A stretch of DNA of 64,000 bases from positions 496,001 through 560,000 of the forward strand of contig NZ_CABFVU010000003.1 in the NCBI RefSeq assembly GCF_902150045.1, read 5' to 3'. Positions 44,639-53,198 of the stretch are shown one piece after another. Source of the stretch: Chitinophaga polysaccharea (lineage in GTDB: Bacteria > Bacteroidota > Bacteroidia > Chitinophagales > Chitinophagaceae). The first letter of the stretch is position 1. Every line of letters starts with the position of its first letter. The translations under genes and the position numbers were made by a program. Under the pieces are notes generated by a model, which worked only from the letters and a program-made list of their open reading frames with translations, searched no databases and had not been told where the DNA came from.

Positions 44639-45534
44639 ACAGAAAGAGTGTATTGTCGTCAAAACTGATCTTTTGCCTCCTGGCTGTATATATAATATGG
44701 GGCTCCACCTACCTGGGGATGAAGATAGCCACCAAAGTGGTGCCGCCCTTTCTGTTATCATCTATGCGTTTCCTGGTAGCCGGCAGTATCCTGTTGCTGG
44801 TAGGCATTCTCAGGGAAAAGGCCTGGCCGGGGCGCCGGCAGTTGATAGCTGCCTGTTTCGTGGGCGTGTTGCTGATCGGCATCGGAAATACCACCGTGGC
44901 CCTGGCAGTAAATTATATGCCCTCGGGGATCGTAGCGTTGATAGTGGCCGCTATGCCCGCCTGGATCATGGGAATGGACTGGGCTTTCTTTAGTAAGAAA
45001 CGGCCATCGGGCATGACCATGCTCGGCATCGTGGTAGGATTTGCCGGGCTGTTCCTGTTGTTTAACCCATTTGTTCACCACGAAGCGCGGCAGTTCCCCC
45101 TGTGGCCGGTGATCGTTATCGTAGCGGGAAATATCTGCTGGGCGGCCGGCACATTGCTGGTCCCAAGATTGCCCATGCCTGCGCAAATTACCAGCACCGC
45201 TATCCAGATGTTGTCTGGCGGCGTGTTCTCCCTGCTGATGAGTTTTGTATTTGAGCCCGGTGGTATTGCTAAAATACCGCTGATGACCACCGAAGCCTGG
45301 CAGGCTTATCTGTACCTGGTGTTGATCGGCTCACTGGTGGGTTATACCTCTTACAGCTGGTTATCGAAAAATGCGCCACCACGGCTCACCGCCACTTATG
45401 CCTATATCAATCCTGTTGTAGCCCTTTTCCTGGGATGGGCCTTCGGTAATGAAGCCATCACCTCGCTGATCGGCATTGCCGCTGCCATCGTTATATGCGG
45501 GGTAGTACTGATGACGCTTGGCCGTAAATCATAG
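44635..45534 (+). CDS. EamA/DMT family exporter
   Basis: A 299-residue inner-membrane drug/metabolite transporter with ten helices in two EamA repeats. The YIIWGSTYLGMKIA start and the second-repeat YLVLIGSLVGYTSYSWL resemble YedA/RhaT-type members. It probably exports amino acids, metabolites or drugs; substrate unknown. It is translationally coupled to the CGNR regulator. Confidence 0.9.
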   Translation: MNRKSVLSSKLIFCLLAVYIIWGSTYLGMKIATKVVPPFLLSSMRFLVAGSILLLVGILREKAWPGRRQLIAACFVGVLLIGIGNTTVALAVNYMPSGIVALIVAAMPAWIMGMDWAFFSKKRPSGMTMLGIVVGFAGLFLLFNPFVHHEARQFPLWPVIVIVAGNICWAAGTLLVPRLPMPAQITSTAIQMLSGGVFSLLMSFVFEPGGIAKIPLMTTEAWQAYLYLVLIGSLVGYTSYSWLSKNAPPRLTATYAYINPVVALFLGWAFGNEAITSLIGIAAAIVICGVVLMTLGRKS

Positions 45535-45767
45535 CAGGAGAGATATTTTTACTTCCTTTTCCCCCTGATAATGTTTATCTTGCATTTTCACACATATACA
45601 GGTTTGGCCCTTTATCCGCTCCGGATAAACCCTGTTGATGAACCATAGCCATTGCAGCAGCATTGTATTTATTTATATATGTAGGTTCCGCTCTTTTGGG
45701 TGCATTTTTTGTTTGTTGGTGCTATTCCAATTGAATGTAATTAGATAATAGATTATATAAACTGACT

Positions 45768-47954
45768 ATGCGAAAGACTATTATTGTATCGAACAGGTTA
45801 CCGGTGAAGATTTCAGAAACAGATGGGGATTACACCCTTCAACCCAGCGAAGGAGGTTTGGCCACAGGGCTGGGCTCCATTTACCGGGAGGGAAATAATA
45901 TCTGGATAGGCTGGCCGGGACAGGAGATCACCGATCCGAAAGAACAGGAGAAAGTAACAAAACAGCTGCGGAAAATGAACCTGATGCCGGTTTACCTGAC
46001 ACAGGATGAAATCAATAACTTCTATGAAGGTTTTTCCAACGAAACACTGTGGCCGGTTTTCCACTATATGGCTGTTTATGCCCACTATGAACAAAGCTAT
46101 TGGGATGCCTATTACCAGGTAAATAAAAGATTCAGGGATATTATTATGAAAGTAGCGGAACCGGGAGATATCATCTGGATTCACGACTACCAGTTATTGT
46201 TATTACCGGGAATGATCCGTGCAGAGATGCCGGAGATCTCCATTGGTTTCTTCCAGCACATCCCATTCCCGTCTTATGAATTATTCCGCCTCATCCCATG
46301 GAGGGCGGAGATCCTGGAAGGTATGCTGGGCGCCGATCTGATGGGCTTCCACACCTTTGATGATACCCGCCATTTCCTCAATGCCGCCAGCCGCATCCTG
46401 CCGGTGAACACATCGGCCAATGTGGTGTCGTACAACGACCGGGCAATTGTGGTGGAAACATTCCCCATGGGCATCGACTTCAATAAATACGCAGCAATGG
46501 GCAGCGATCCGGAAGTGCTGCAACAGATAAAGAACCTGAAAGAAAACTTCCAGAACGACCGCCTCGTGTTGTCCATCGACCGGCTGGACTACAGCAAAGG
46601 GATATTGCAAAGGCTCCAGGCTTTTGAACTGCTGCTGCAGCTACATCCCGAATACATTGGGAAAGTGGTGCTGTATATGATCGTGGTGCCCTCGCGCGAC
46701 CAGGTGCCTCAATACAAGGAGCTGCGCGATGAAATAGATAAACTGGTAGGAAATATCAACGCACGTTTCCGTACGCTGGCCTGGCATCCCATCCAGTATT
46801 TCTACCGTTCCTTCCCGCTGGAAACATTATCGGCCCTCTATAATTTTGCAGACATCTGCCTGGTAACCCCCATGCGAGACGGCATGAACCTCGTGAGCAA
46901 GGAATATGTTGCCAGCCGGAATAATAACGATGGCGTATTGATCCTGAGCGAGATGGCCGGCGCGTCTAAAGAATTAATTGATGCCATTATCGTAAATCCC
47001 AACAACATCGGGGCCATTACCCGCGCTATTGTAGATGCGCTGAATATGCCGCTGGCAGAGCAGCAACGCCGCATGAAACAAATGCGCACCGTGGTAGCGA
47101 AGTTCAATATCAATCACTGGGTGAAATTGTTTATGACCCGGTTGCAGGAAGTAAATGAAATGCAGCAGAATATGCTGGCGCGCCGCGTTAACCAGGAAAC
47201 AGCTGTGCTGATCAGGCAGCAGTATTTCAATAGTAAGAAACGGATCATCTTCCTGGATTATGATGGTACCCTGGTGGGCTTCCAGCCCAATATTGATATG
47301 GCCTCACCCGATCCTGACCTGTACCAGCTGCTGCGGGAGCTGGCCGCCATACCGGGCAACGACCTGGTAATGATCAGTGGCAGGAATCATGAAACGCTGG
47401 GAGAATGGTTTGGGCATCTGCATCTTGATCTTATTGCGGAACATGGCGCCTGGCAAAAAACAAAGGCAGGAGAGTGGTACCAGTTACCCGGCCTTACTGA
47501 TAAATGGAAGAAAGAGCTACGGCCTATCATGGAGCTGGCCACCGATCGTACGCCCGGTTCATTCATCGAGGAAAAAAGTTTCTCGCTGGTATGGCATTAC
47601 CGCAAAGTGGAATCCGGTCTTGGTGAGCTACGCGCCAATGAACTGATGAACACCTTGCGCTACTTCACCGTGGAAAAAGGATTACAGGTATTGCCCGGCG
47701 ATAAGGTGATAGAAGTGAAGAACGTGGAAATAAATAAGGGTAAGGCCGCCCTGAGCTGGCTGAATCATAAAAAATACGACTTCATTATGGCAATGGGCGA
47801 TGATGTTACAGACGAAGACATTTTCAAAGCACTCCCGCATAAAGCCATTACTGTTAAAGTAGGCAGCCAGGTATCTGCCGCGCAGTATTACCTGCGAAGC
47901 TATCATGAGGTGCGGCATTTGCTGAGAACCTTACGCAACAAGGAAAGCGTTTAA
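45768..47954 (+). CDS. otsAB: bifunctional trehalose-6-phosphate synthase/phosphatase
   Basis: A 728-residue fusion. Residues 1 to about 475 are a GT20 synthase that makes trehalose-6-phosphate from UDP-glucose and glucose-6-phosphate: the SNRLPVKI start, WIHDYQLLLLPGMIR, the IDRLDYSKGI phosphate site and RDGMNLVSKEY. From about residue 490 comes a HAD phosphatase (FLDYDGTLVGF, ISGRNHETLGEW, GDDVTDEDIF) that removes the phosphate to give trehalose. Such fusions are common in this phylum and in plants. It is convergent with a GH15 gene that lies next to glucokinase. Confidence 0.96.
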   Translation: MRKTIIVSNRLPVKISETDGDYTLQPSEGGLATGLGSIYREGNNIWIGWPGQEITDPKEQEKVTKQLRKMNLMPVYLTQDEINNFYEGFSNETLWPVFHYMAVYAHYEQSYWDAYYQVNKRFRDIIMKVAEPGDIIWIHDYQLLLLPGMIRAEMPEISIGFFQHIPFPSYELFRLIPWRAEILEGMLGADLMGFHTFDDTRHFLNAASRILPVNTSANVVSYNDRAIVVETFPMGIDFNKYAAMGSDPEVLQQIKNLKENFQNDRLVLSIDRLDYSKGILQRLQAFELLLQLHPEYIGKVVLYMIVVPSRDQVPQYKELRDEIDKLVGNINARFRTLAWHPIQYFYRSFPLETLSALYNFADICLVTPMRDGMNLVSKEYVASRNNNDGVLILSEMAGASKELIDAIIVNPNNIGAITRAIVDALNMPLAEQQRRMKQMRTVVAKFNINHWVKLFMTRLQEVNEMQQNMLARRVNQETAVLIRQQYFNSKKRIIFLDYDGTLVGFQPNIDMASPDPDLYQLLRELAAIPGNDLVMISGRNHETLGEWFGHLHLDLIAEHGAWQKTKAGEWYQLPGLTDKWKKELRPIMELATDRTPGSFIEEKSFSLVWHYRKVESGLGELRANELMNTLRYFTVEKGLQVLPGDKVIEVKNVEINKGKAALSWLNHKKYDFIMAMGDDVTDEDIFKALPHKAITVKVGSQVSAAQYYLRSYHEVRHLLRTLRNKESV

Positions 47955-47957
47955 ATA

Positions 47958-47994
47958 ATAAAAGGAGAGGAGCACAAACTCCTCTCCTTATTAA
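47958..47994. terminator. bidirectional terminator
   Basis: AAGGAGAGGAG and CTCCTCTCCTT form an 11-bp perfect stem around CACAAA, with A/T-rich flanks on both sides, between the convergent otsAB and GH15 genes. Confidence 0.8.
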
Positions 47995-48011
47995 TTTATA
48001 TATCCACCTGA

Positions 48012-49793
48012 CTATAGAAAAATGGGGGTATCCAGTTTCATGGCAATGCGATAGGCAGCATTCATCAATCCTACGTGACTGTAAGCCTGCGGGAAATTGC
48101 CCCACTGGCTGCCGGTATCAGACTCCACATCTTCACTGAAAAGCAGCAGGTGATTGGAGTATTGCAGCAGTTTGCTGAATTCCCGCTGCGCATCTTCCAG
48201 CCGGCCCACACAGGCGAGCGCTTCTACATACCAAAACGCACATACGAGAAATGTGGTTTTGGGTTTACCAAAATCATCGGAGTGGCGATAGCGGTAAAAT
48301 AATCCTTCCGGTGTTTTCAATTCTTTTTCCAACGCAATGAGATGATCGCGGGCCCGTTCTGAAGCGGGGTCCAGGTAGTTCATCATAATCAGCTGGAGGG
48401 TACTGGCGTCCAGGTGCTGGCTGCCTGCCGCATTGGTGTATACTTTCCTTACCGGGTCGTAACAGCTTTCAATATGCGCAGCAGCACGGTTTTTCAGTTC
48501 AATGGCTCTTTGCAGCAGGGACTCGTTGCCAATGGTGCGGGCCATTTTTTCGGCGGCGGCGCAGCCGGCCCACTGGAAAAGGTTCGTATAGCAATGAACG
48601 TTAGCCATGTTCCTGAATTCCCAGATACCGGCATCTTTCTCATCAATCGTTTTTTCTATCTTCTTTAATAACAGTTCAATCCAACGGTCGGAATCTTTTC
48701 TTTCAGAAAAAATAAAACGATGGTCAGTATATAATGGAAGCATGGAAATAAGGACCTGCCCATATATATCGTTCTGGATATGTTCAAAAGCCTGGTTGCC
48801 TACGCGCACCGGTTTGTTCCCCATGTAGCCATCCAGGTGAGGAAGTATTGTTTCAGACAGGGTCTTTTGCCCGGTAATCCCGTATAGCGGCTGATAGCGG
48901 AAGTCGCCCGAAAAAGAGATATCCGTAATATAGCCAAAGTACCGTTCCATTTCTTCAAAATGGCCGATGTGGTTCAGGGCTGTTATGATATAATAGGTAT
49001 CCCGCATCCAGCAATAGCGGTAGTCCCAGTTACGCCCGCTTTCAGGGAATTCAGGCAAACTGGTGGTACTGGCGGCAATGATGGCGCCTGTATCTTCATA
49101 CTGGTGTATTTTCAGCGCCAAAGCGGAACGGATCACATAAGGCTGGAAGTAATTGGCAATGGAAGAGTGCTTGATCCAGGTTCTCCAATAGGAAACGGTT
49201 TCCCGGAAAAAACGTTCTGCCGTGCTGGCCAGCGGCGCTTCCAGCGGATGGCCATAAGTAAGGATCAGGTACCGTGTATCATTCAGTACAAAAAACTCTT
49301 TATCGATCAGGTAGCTGACAGCAATATTGGTGGTGAGACGGATGTTTTCCTCGCAGCCCGTAAACTCGATATGACTGCTGCCTCTCATAGGGTGTAGTTT
49401 CGACGCGCCATAATCGCAGGTGGGCTCACATTTCACCCGGATGCGGGGAGAGCCTTCCAGCGGTTCAATTTTCCGGATCAGCATGAGCGGTTTGAAAAAG
49501 CGCTCGAACTGCAGGAAGCGGGGCGCAAAATCAGTAACCCGGTAACTGCCCTCTGTGGTAGTAATTTCAGTACACAGTACATTGGTGTTTTCCAGGTAGT
49601 ACTGGTGGGAAGAATAATCGGCTTCCGGTAAAATGGAAAAGGAGCCGCCTTTCTTTTTATCCAGCAATCCCCCGAAAATAAAGGAACTATCCATGCGGGG
49701 CCAGCAAAGCCAATCGATGTTTGTATCCTTATTAATATGCGCCAGGAATGCGCAGTTGCCAATAAGTCCGGTCTGATAGGTATGTCTTTCCAT
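48012..49793 (-). CDS. glycoside hydrolase family 15 protein (glucoamylase or trehalase type)
   Basis: A 593-residue cytosolic GH15 enzyme with an N-terminal beta-sandwich (GLIGNCAFLAHINKDTNIDWLCWPRMDSS) and an (alpha/alpha)6 barrel including GRNWDYRYCWMRDTYY. ATG 49793 was chosen; the earlier in-frame ATG at 49895 gives an unlikely N-terminus without GH15 similarity. GH15 members hydrolyse alpha-glucosides, and some bacterial ones are trehalases. The convergent OtsA-OtsB fusion and divergent glucokinase support trehalose breakdown here, but this is inferred. Confidence 0.9.
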   Translation of the reverse strand: MERHTYQTGLIGNCAFLAHINKDTNIDWLCWPRMDSSFIFGGLLDKKKGGSFSILPEADYSSHQYYLENTNVLCTEITTTEGSYRVTDFAPRFLQFERFFKPLMLIRKIEPLEGSPRIRVKCEPTCDYGASKLHPMRGSSHIEFTGCEENIRLTTNIAVSYLIDKEFFVLNDTRYLILTYGHPLEAPLASTAERFFRETVSYWRTWIKHSSIANYFQPYVIRSALALKIHQYEDTGAIIAASTTSLPEFPESGRNWDYRYCWMRDTYYIITALNHIGHFEEMERYFGYITDISFSGDFRYQPLYGITGQKTLSETILPHLDGYMGNKPVRVGNQAFEHIQNDIYGQVLISMLPLYTDHRFIFSERKDSDRWIELLLKKIEKTIDEKDAGIWEFRNMANVHCYTNLFQWAGCAAAEKMARTIGNESLLQRAIELKNRAAAHIESCYDPVRKVYTNAAGSQHLDASTLQLIMMNYLDPASERARDHLIALEKELKTPEGLFYRYRHSDDFGKPKTTFLVCAFWYVEALACVGRLEDAQREFSKLLQYSNHLLLFSEDVESDTGSQWGNFPQAYSHVGLMNAAYRIAMKLDTPIFL

Positions 49794-49942
49794 GGGCCTT
49801 AGGTTTGTGTTTTGAATTACATTTTTGTCCGGGAATTGTTCAACCCCGTGGAACAAAAGCTGTTCCAATAATACCCCCGTGGCAATTATTAACAAAACAT
49901 ATCCTGTTGAATTCTTATTTTTAAGTATAAAGTTCCACTACG

Positions 49943-50998
49943 ATGCAGACCATGAAAAAGCAGCAATACCTCCCTTATTTTATAGAACCGTTAAACAGTG
50001 GGGATACCAAAACCTACCTGCTGGCGGGAGATCTGGGGGGCACCAAAACAAACCTGGCCTTGTTCAGCAGCCTGAATGGAGAACTGGAGCTGGTACGCCA
50101 GGAAAAGTATGCTTCGCGTGAGTACCAGAATTTTTCGGAGATAATTAAGCGCTTTCTCAGCGACAGCACCGATACCCCGCCGCAGCGTATATGCATTGGC
50201 GTAGCTGGTCCGGTGGTAAAGGGAAAAGTGGAGCTCACCAACCTGAGCCGGGAGCTGAGTGAAGATGAGATAAGACAGAGCACAGGGATCCAGACCGTTG
50301 CGCTGATCAATGACCTTGAGGCCACTGCATACGGATTGGCTACCCTGGCGCCGCATCAGCTCACCACCCTGCACCGTGGAGCTGCGGATCATACGGGGAA
50401 CATGGCTATCATAGCACCGGGCACGGGGCTTGGTATGGCGGGTTTGTACTGGGATGGCCAATATCATCACCCGTTTCCAACCGAAGGTGGGCACACTGAT
50501 TTTGCGCCAAGGACCGACCTGGATATTTTATTGCTCAGGTACCTCCAGGAGAAATATGACGTGGTAAGCTGGGAACGCCTCATCAGCGGGCCCGGTATAA
50601 CCGATATCTATGAGTTCCTGCGGGATATAAAAGGAATGGACGAGCCCACAGATCTGAAGGCATTGATGGATGCCGGCGATGCCGCCGCAGAGATCAGCAA
50701 GGCGGCTATAGCAGGAAGGATCCCTGTTTGCGTTAAAACGATGGAGCTGTTTGTCCGCTATCTTGCCAGGGAATCCTGCAACCTGGTGCTGAAAATGAAG
50801 GCCACCGGCGGTTTGTTCCTGGGTGGCGGGATACCTCCGAAAATAGCAGCATTGCTGGAAACCGGCGGGTTCTATCATCATTACATGCAGGGCGACCGGA
50901 TGGCTGAATTGCTGGCCAGTGTGCCTATACATATTGTGAACAATGATAAATCCGCCTTATGGGGCGCTGCATTTTATGCAGGATTATTAAAAGAATAA
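49943..50998 (+). CDS. glk: glucokinase
   Basis: A 351-residue ATP-dependent glucokinase of the Glk (non-ROK) family that makes glucose-6-phosphate. The phosphate-1 motif is LLAGDLGGTKTNLALF; later come LINDLEATAYGL, APGTGLGMAGL and FLGGGIPPKI. ATG 49943 or 49952 could be the start. Divergent from GH15, so glucose released from trehalose could be phosphorylated and used again. Confidence 0.94.
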   Translation: MQTMKKQQYLPYFIEPLNSGDTKTYLLAGDLGGTKTNLALFSSLNGELELVRQEKYASREYQNFSEIIKRFLSDSTDTPPQRICIGVAGPVVKGKVELTNLSRELSEDEIRQSTGIQTVALINDLEATAYGLATLAPHQLTTLHRGAADHTGNMAIIAPGTGLGMAGLYWDGQYHHPFPTEGGHTDFAPRTDLDILLLRYLQEKYDVVSWERLISGPGITDIYEFLRDIKGMDEPTDLKALMDAGDAAAEISKAAIAGRIPVCVKTMELFVRYLARESCNLVLKMKATGGLFLGGGIPPKIAALLETGGFYHHYMQGDRMAELLASVPIHIVNNDKSALWGAAFYAGLLKE

Positions 50999-51000
50999 TT

Positions 51001-51008
51001 TATTTTTG
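51001..51008 (+). promoter_or_regulatory. -7 box ahead of the fluoride riboswitch
   Basis: TATTTTTG matches TAnnTTTG, three bases past the glk stop. A transcript from it would start just before the riboswitch at 51021. Confidence 0.5.
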
Positions 51009-51020
51009 TGAGATAGATAA

Positions 51021-51130
51021 CAGGAAATGGTGTCTTCCTGACCAGAACCGTCAGCCCATGGCTGTCTGATGGCGCCTACAAATATTATAGTGGTAGCATG
51101 GCTGCCATATAACGCTGCTATTTGTAGGAT
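51021..51130 (+). promoter_or_regulatory. fluoride riboswitch (crcB motif) with ribosome-site sequestering arm
   Basis: The aptamer has a CAGGAA/TTCCTG stem (51021-51026 with 51035-51040) enclosing ATGGTGTC. An AACCG junction, a CAGCC/GGCTG hairpin and then CTGATGGCGCCTAC follow. This order and the conserved GATGGCnnCTAC part match the fluoride riboswitch consensus. The aptamer end CCTACAAAT (51075-51083) is complementary to ATTTGTAGG (51120-51128), which directly precedes ATG 51131. Fluoride binding could keep the first segment busy and free the start region, giving translational activation. Confidence 0.88.
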
Positions 51131-52417
51131 ATGAAACAAACGAAATCTTTGCTGGAACAATTGTCCATAGCTAAACAGTTGCTGCGCTGGACAGTATTGG
51201 TAATACCTGTTGCCATAATTGTAGGATCTTTAGTGGCGCTGTTCCTTTGGCTGCTGGAAGTGGTTACCCACCTGCGTATGCAGCATGAATGGCTGCTTTT
51301 TGGCCTGCCGCTGGCGGGTGTACTCATTTACTGGCTGTACCGGTTGGGCGGGAAGAATGCCGAAAAAGGCAACAACCTGATCATGGACGAGATCCACCAG
51401 CCGGGAGGCGGCGTGCCTGCGCGTATGGCGCCGCTGGTGCTGATCACCACTATCATCACCCATTTATTTGGCGGTTCCGCCGGACGGGAAGGAACGGCCG
51501 TGCAGATCGGCGGCAGCATGGCCGGATTGATAGGCAAAAAGCTAGGACTACCGGCCCGGGATATACGAATTTTACTCATGACCGGTATTGCCGCAGGGTT
51601 TGGGGCGGTATTTGGAACCCCGCTTACAGGAGCCGTGTTTGCGCTGGAAGTGCTGGCCATAGGCGTAATGCGTTATGATGCGCTGATACCCTGCCTGATA
51701 GCAGCCGTTTTTGCCGACATCGTGTGCAGCGCCTGGGGTATTGAACATACCCATTACCATATATTATATAAGAGTGATCCCTTTGTGAACTGGCTTCCTT
51801 TTGTTCACCACAATTTGCCTTTGTTGGCGAAGGTGATTGTGAGCGGTGTGTTTTTTGGTTTGAGCAGTCTTTTATTCTCCAGACTCATTCATAATATCAG
51901 GGCTAACGCCAATGCCTATATTAAAATTCCCTGGCTGATCCCTGTAGTGGGCGGCATTGTTATTATACTGCTAAGCTATGTGGCAGGCACTGCTGATTAC
52001 CTTGGATTGGGGGTATACAGCAAATCGCCGGAAGGGGTAAGCATTGTAGCTGCTTTTGACCCCAATGGGCATATTAACGACTGGAGCTGGCTCTGGAAGC
52101 TGGTTTTCACGGCTATTACCCTGGGAATGGGTTTCAAAGGGGGAGAGGTAACGCCTTTATTTTTTATTGGCGCCACCCTTGGGCATACGGTGGCGCTGAT
52201 ATTAGGCGCACCGGTGGATCTGTTTGCAGGACTGGGATTCATTGCTGTTTTTGCCGGCGCCACCAATACACCCATAGCCTGCACTTTAATGGGCGCAGAA
52301 TTGTTTGGCACCGAGCATATCCTGTATTTTGCAGTGGCTTGCTTTACTGCTTATTATTTCAGCGGTCATTCCGGGATTTATGGCGCCCAGCGGTTGGAAG
52401 TAAAAAAGCTGTACTAG
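51131..52417 (+). CDS. CLC-family anion transporter, probable fluoride exporter (CLC-F type)
   Basis: A 428-residue membrane protein of the CLC family. It carries GGSAGREGTAVQIGG (gating Glu120), GTPLTGAVFALE and GMGFKGGEVTPLFFIGATLG. The GREGT rather than GREGP motif and the GNNLIMDEIH stretch in place of the chloride-type GSGIP motif fit the fluoride-exporting CLC-F branch. The fluoride riboswitch directly upstream gives independent support. It should expel fluoride by fluoride/proton exchange. Confidence 0.9.
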   Translation: MKQTKSLLEQLSIAKQLLRWTVLVIPVAIIVGSLVALFLWLLEVVTHLRMQHEWLLFGLPLAGVLIYWLYRLGGKNAEKGNNLIMDEIHQPGGGVPARMAPLVLITTIITHLFGGSAGREGTAVQIGGSMAGLIGKKLGLPARDIRILLMTGIAAGFGAVFGTPLTGAVFALEVLAIGVMRYDALIPCLIAAVFADIVCSAWGIEHTHYHILYKSDPFVNWLPFVHHNLPLLAKVIVSGVFFGLSSLLFSRLIHNIRANANAYIKIPWLIPVVGGIVIILLSYVAGTADYLGLGVYSKSPEGVSIVAAFDPNGHINDWSWLWKLVFTAITLGMGFKGGEVTPLFFIGATLGHTVALILGAPVDLFAGLGFIAVFAGATNTPIACTLMGAELFGTEHILYFAVACFTAYYFSGHSGIYGAQRLEVKKLY

Positions 52418-52423
52418 CTGTAA

Positions 52424-52480
52424 CTGGTTAAACGGTTATCCCTGCAAAGCGGATCTTATCTTTTTACCGCAGTTATATCA
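52424..52480. repeat. left arm of inverted repeat flanking ridA
   Basis: 57 bases that reappear in inverted form at 53109-53165. The first 44 are identical, then mismatches appear where the right copy is coding. Read on the minus strand the end of this arm translates as DITAVKR followed by TAA, the tail of the RidA protein (DVTAVKR) with synonymous third-base changes. Confidence 0.8.
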
Positions 52481-52560
52481 GCATACCATTTCATCTTTTA
52501 TACGGCTTCGATGGCGAAGTTATTGAGTTTGCTGAAACCTTTCAGGGTTGATACTGTTAT
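52481..52560 (-). pseudogene. possible remnant of a second ridA-like gene
   Basis: Upstream of the DITAVKR tail on the minus strand the same frame meets a TAA, and before that an open stretch (STLKGFSKLNNFAIEAV). No full RidA domain remains. It looks like a decayed or rearranged copy lying in inverted orientation to the intact gene. The call rests on the seven-residue match and the inverted repeat only. Confidence 0.3.
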
Positions 52561-52635
52561 GCTTCATAGAGGTAATTCTGTGCCTGTTCCTGCGTAGCTA
52601 TTTGCGTTTACTTTGCCTTGTACAAAATCAATGGC

Positions 52636-53133
52636 ATGATTCGCAGAAATACGCTGATATCCTTAATGGTATTGGCTTTGGCAGGCGCCTTATTTATTAT
52701 CTTCAAAAGTATTAACATGGAAAAGGAAACAAAAGCTCCAATGGTGATCAATCCTCCGGGTTTATATGACCCGGCGCCCAATGCATATTCCCATATTGCG
52801 GTGGTACCCGCAGGAAATACGCTGGTTTTTATATCCGGTCAGGGCGGCGAAACCGCCGACGGCCAATTGCCAAATGATTTCCGTGCGCAGCTGAAACAAT
52901 CATTCAGCAACCTGGATACGGCGCTCAAGTCGCAGGGCTTAACATTCAGCGACGTTGTAAAGCTCACAACCTTGATTGTAGACCACAATGAAGAAAAGCT
53001 GAAGGCTTTCACAGAGGAAGCCATGAAGATCTGGCCGGACAAAAAGTTTCCCGCAAACACCCTGATTCCCGTTCCAAGGCTTGCCCTGGATGGCATGCTG
53101 GTGGAAATTGATGTAACAGCAGTAAAAAGATAA
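52636..53133 (+). CDS. RidA family protein with N-terminal membrane segment
   Basis: A 165-residue protein: an N-terminal hydrophobic helix (ISLMVLALAGALFIIF) and then a RidA/YjgF domain (INPPGLYDPAPNAYSHIAVVPAG, FISGQGG, DVVKLTTLIVDHNEE, IPVPRLALDGMLVEIDV). RidA enzymes hydrolyse reactive enamine/imine intermediates; the Arg of the PVPRLALDG segment is the conserved catalytic position. The usual cytosolic protein lacks a leader; here it may be anchored or exported. An internal ATG at 52717 would give a plain cytosolic RidA, so the start is uncertain. Confidence 0.8.
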   Translation: MIRRNTLISLMVLALAGALFIIFKSINMEKETKAPMVINPPGLYDPAPNAYSHIAVVPAGNTLVFISGQGGETADGQLPNDFRAQLKQSFSNLDTALKSQGLTFSDVVKLTTLIVDHNEEKLKAFTEEAMKIWPDKKFPANTLIPVPRLALDGMLVEIDVTAVKR

Positions 53134-53165
53134 GATCCGCTTTGCAGGGATAACCGTTTAACCAG
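53109..53165. repeat. right arm of inverted repeat flanking ridA
   Basis: Covers the last 8 codons of ridA and 32 bases beyond its stop. The complement is at 52424-52480. The non-coding part is identical between arms, whereas the coding part differs at several positions. Confidence 0.8.
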
Positions 53166-53198
53166 GTATGGCTTATACCCGGTTAAACGGTTATTTTA
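53150..53198 (+). terminator. ridA terminator hairpin
   Basis: ATAACCGTTTAACC (53150-53163) pairs perfectly with GGTTAAACGGTTAT (53181-53194), followed by TTTTA. The left half of this stem is itself part of the flanking inverted repeat. Confidence 0.75.

Noticed and set aside
45611..45629. Palindrome TTTATCCG-CTC-CGGATAAA upstream of otsAB
   Set aside because: It is an 8-bp hairpin without a T run and without a second copy, so neither operator nor terminator can be supported.
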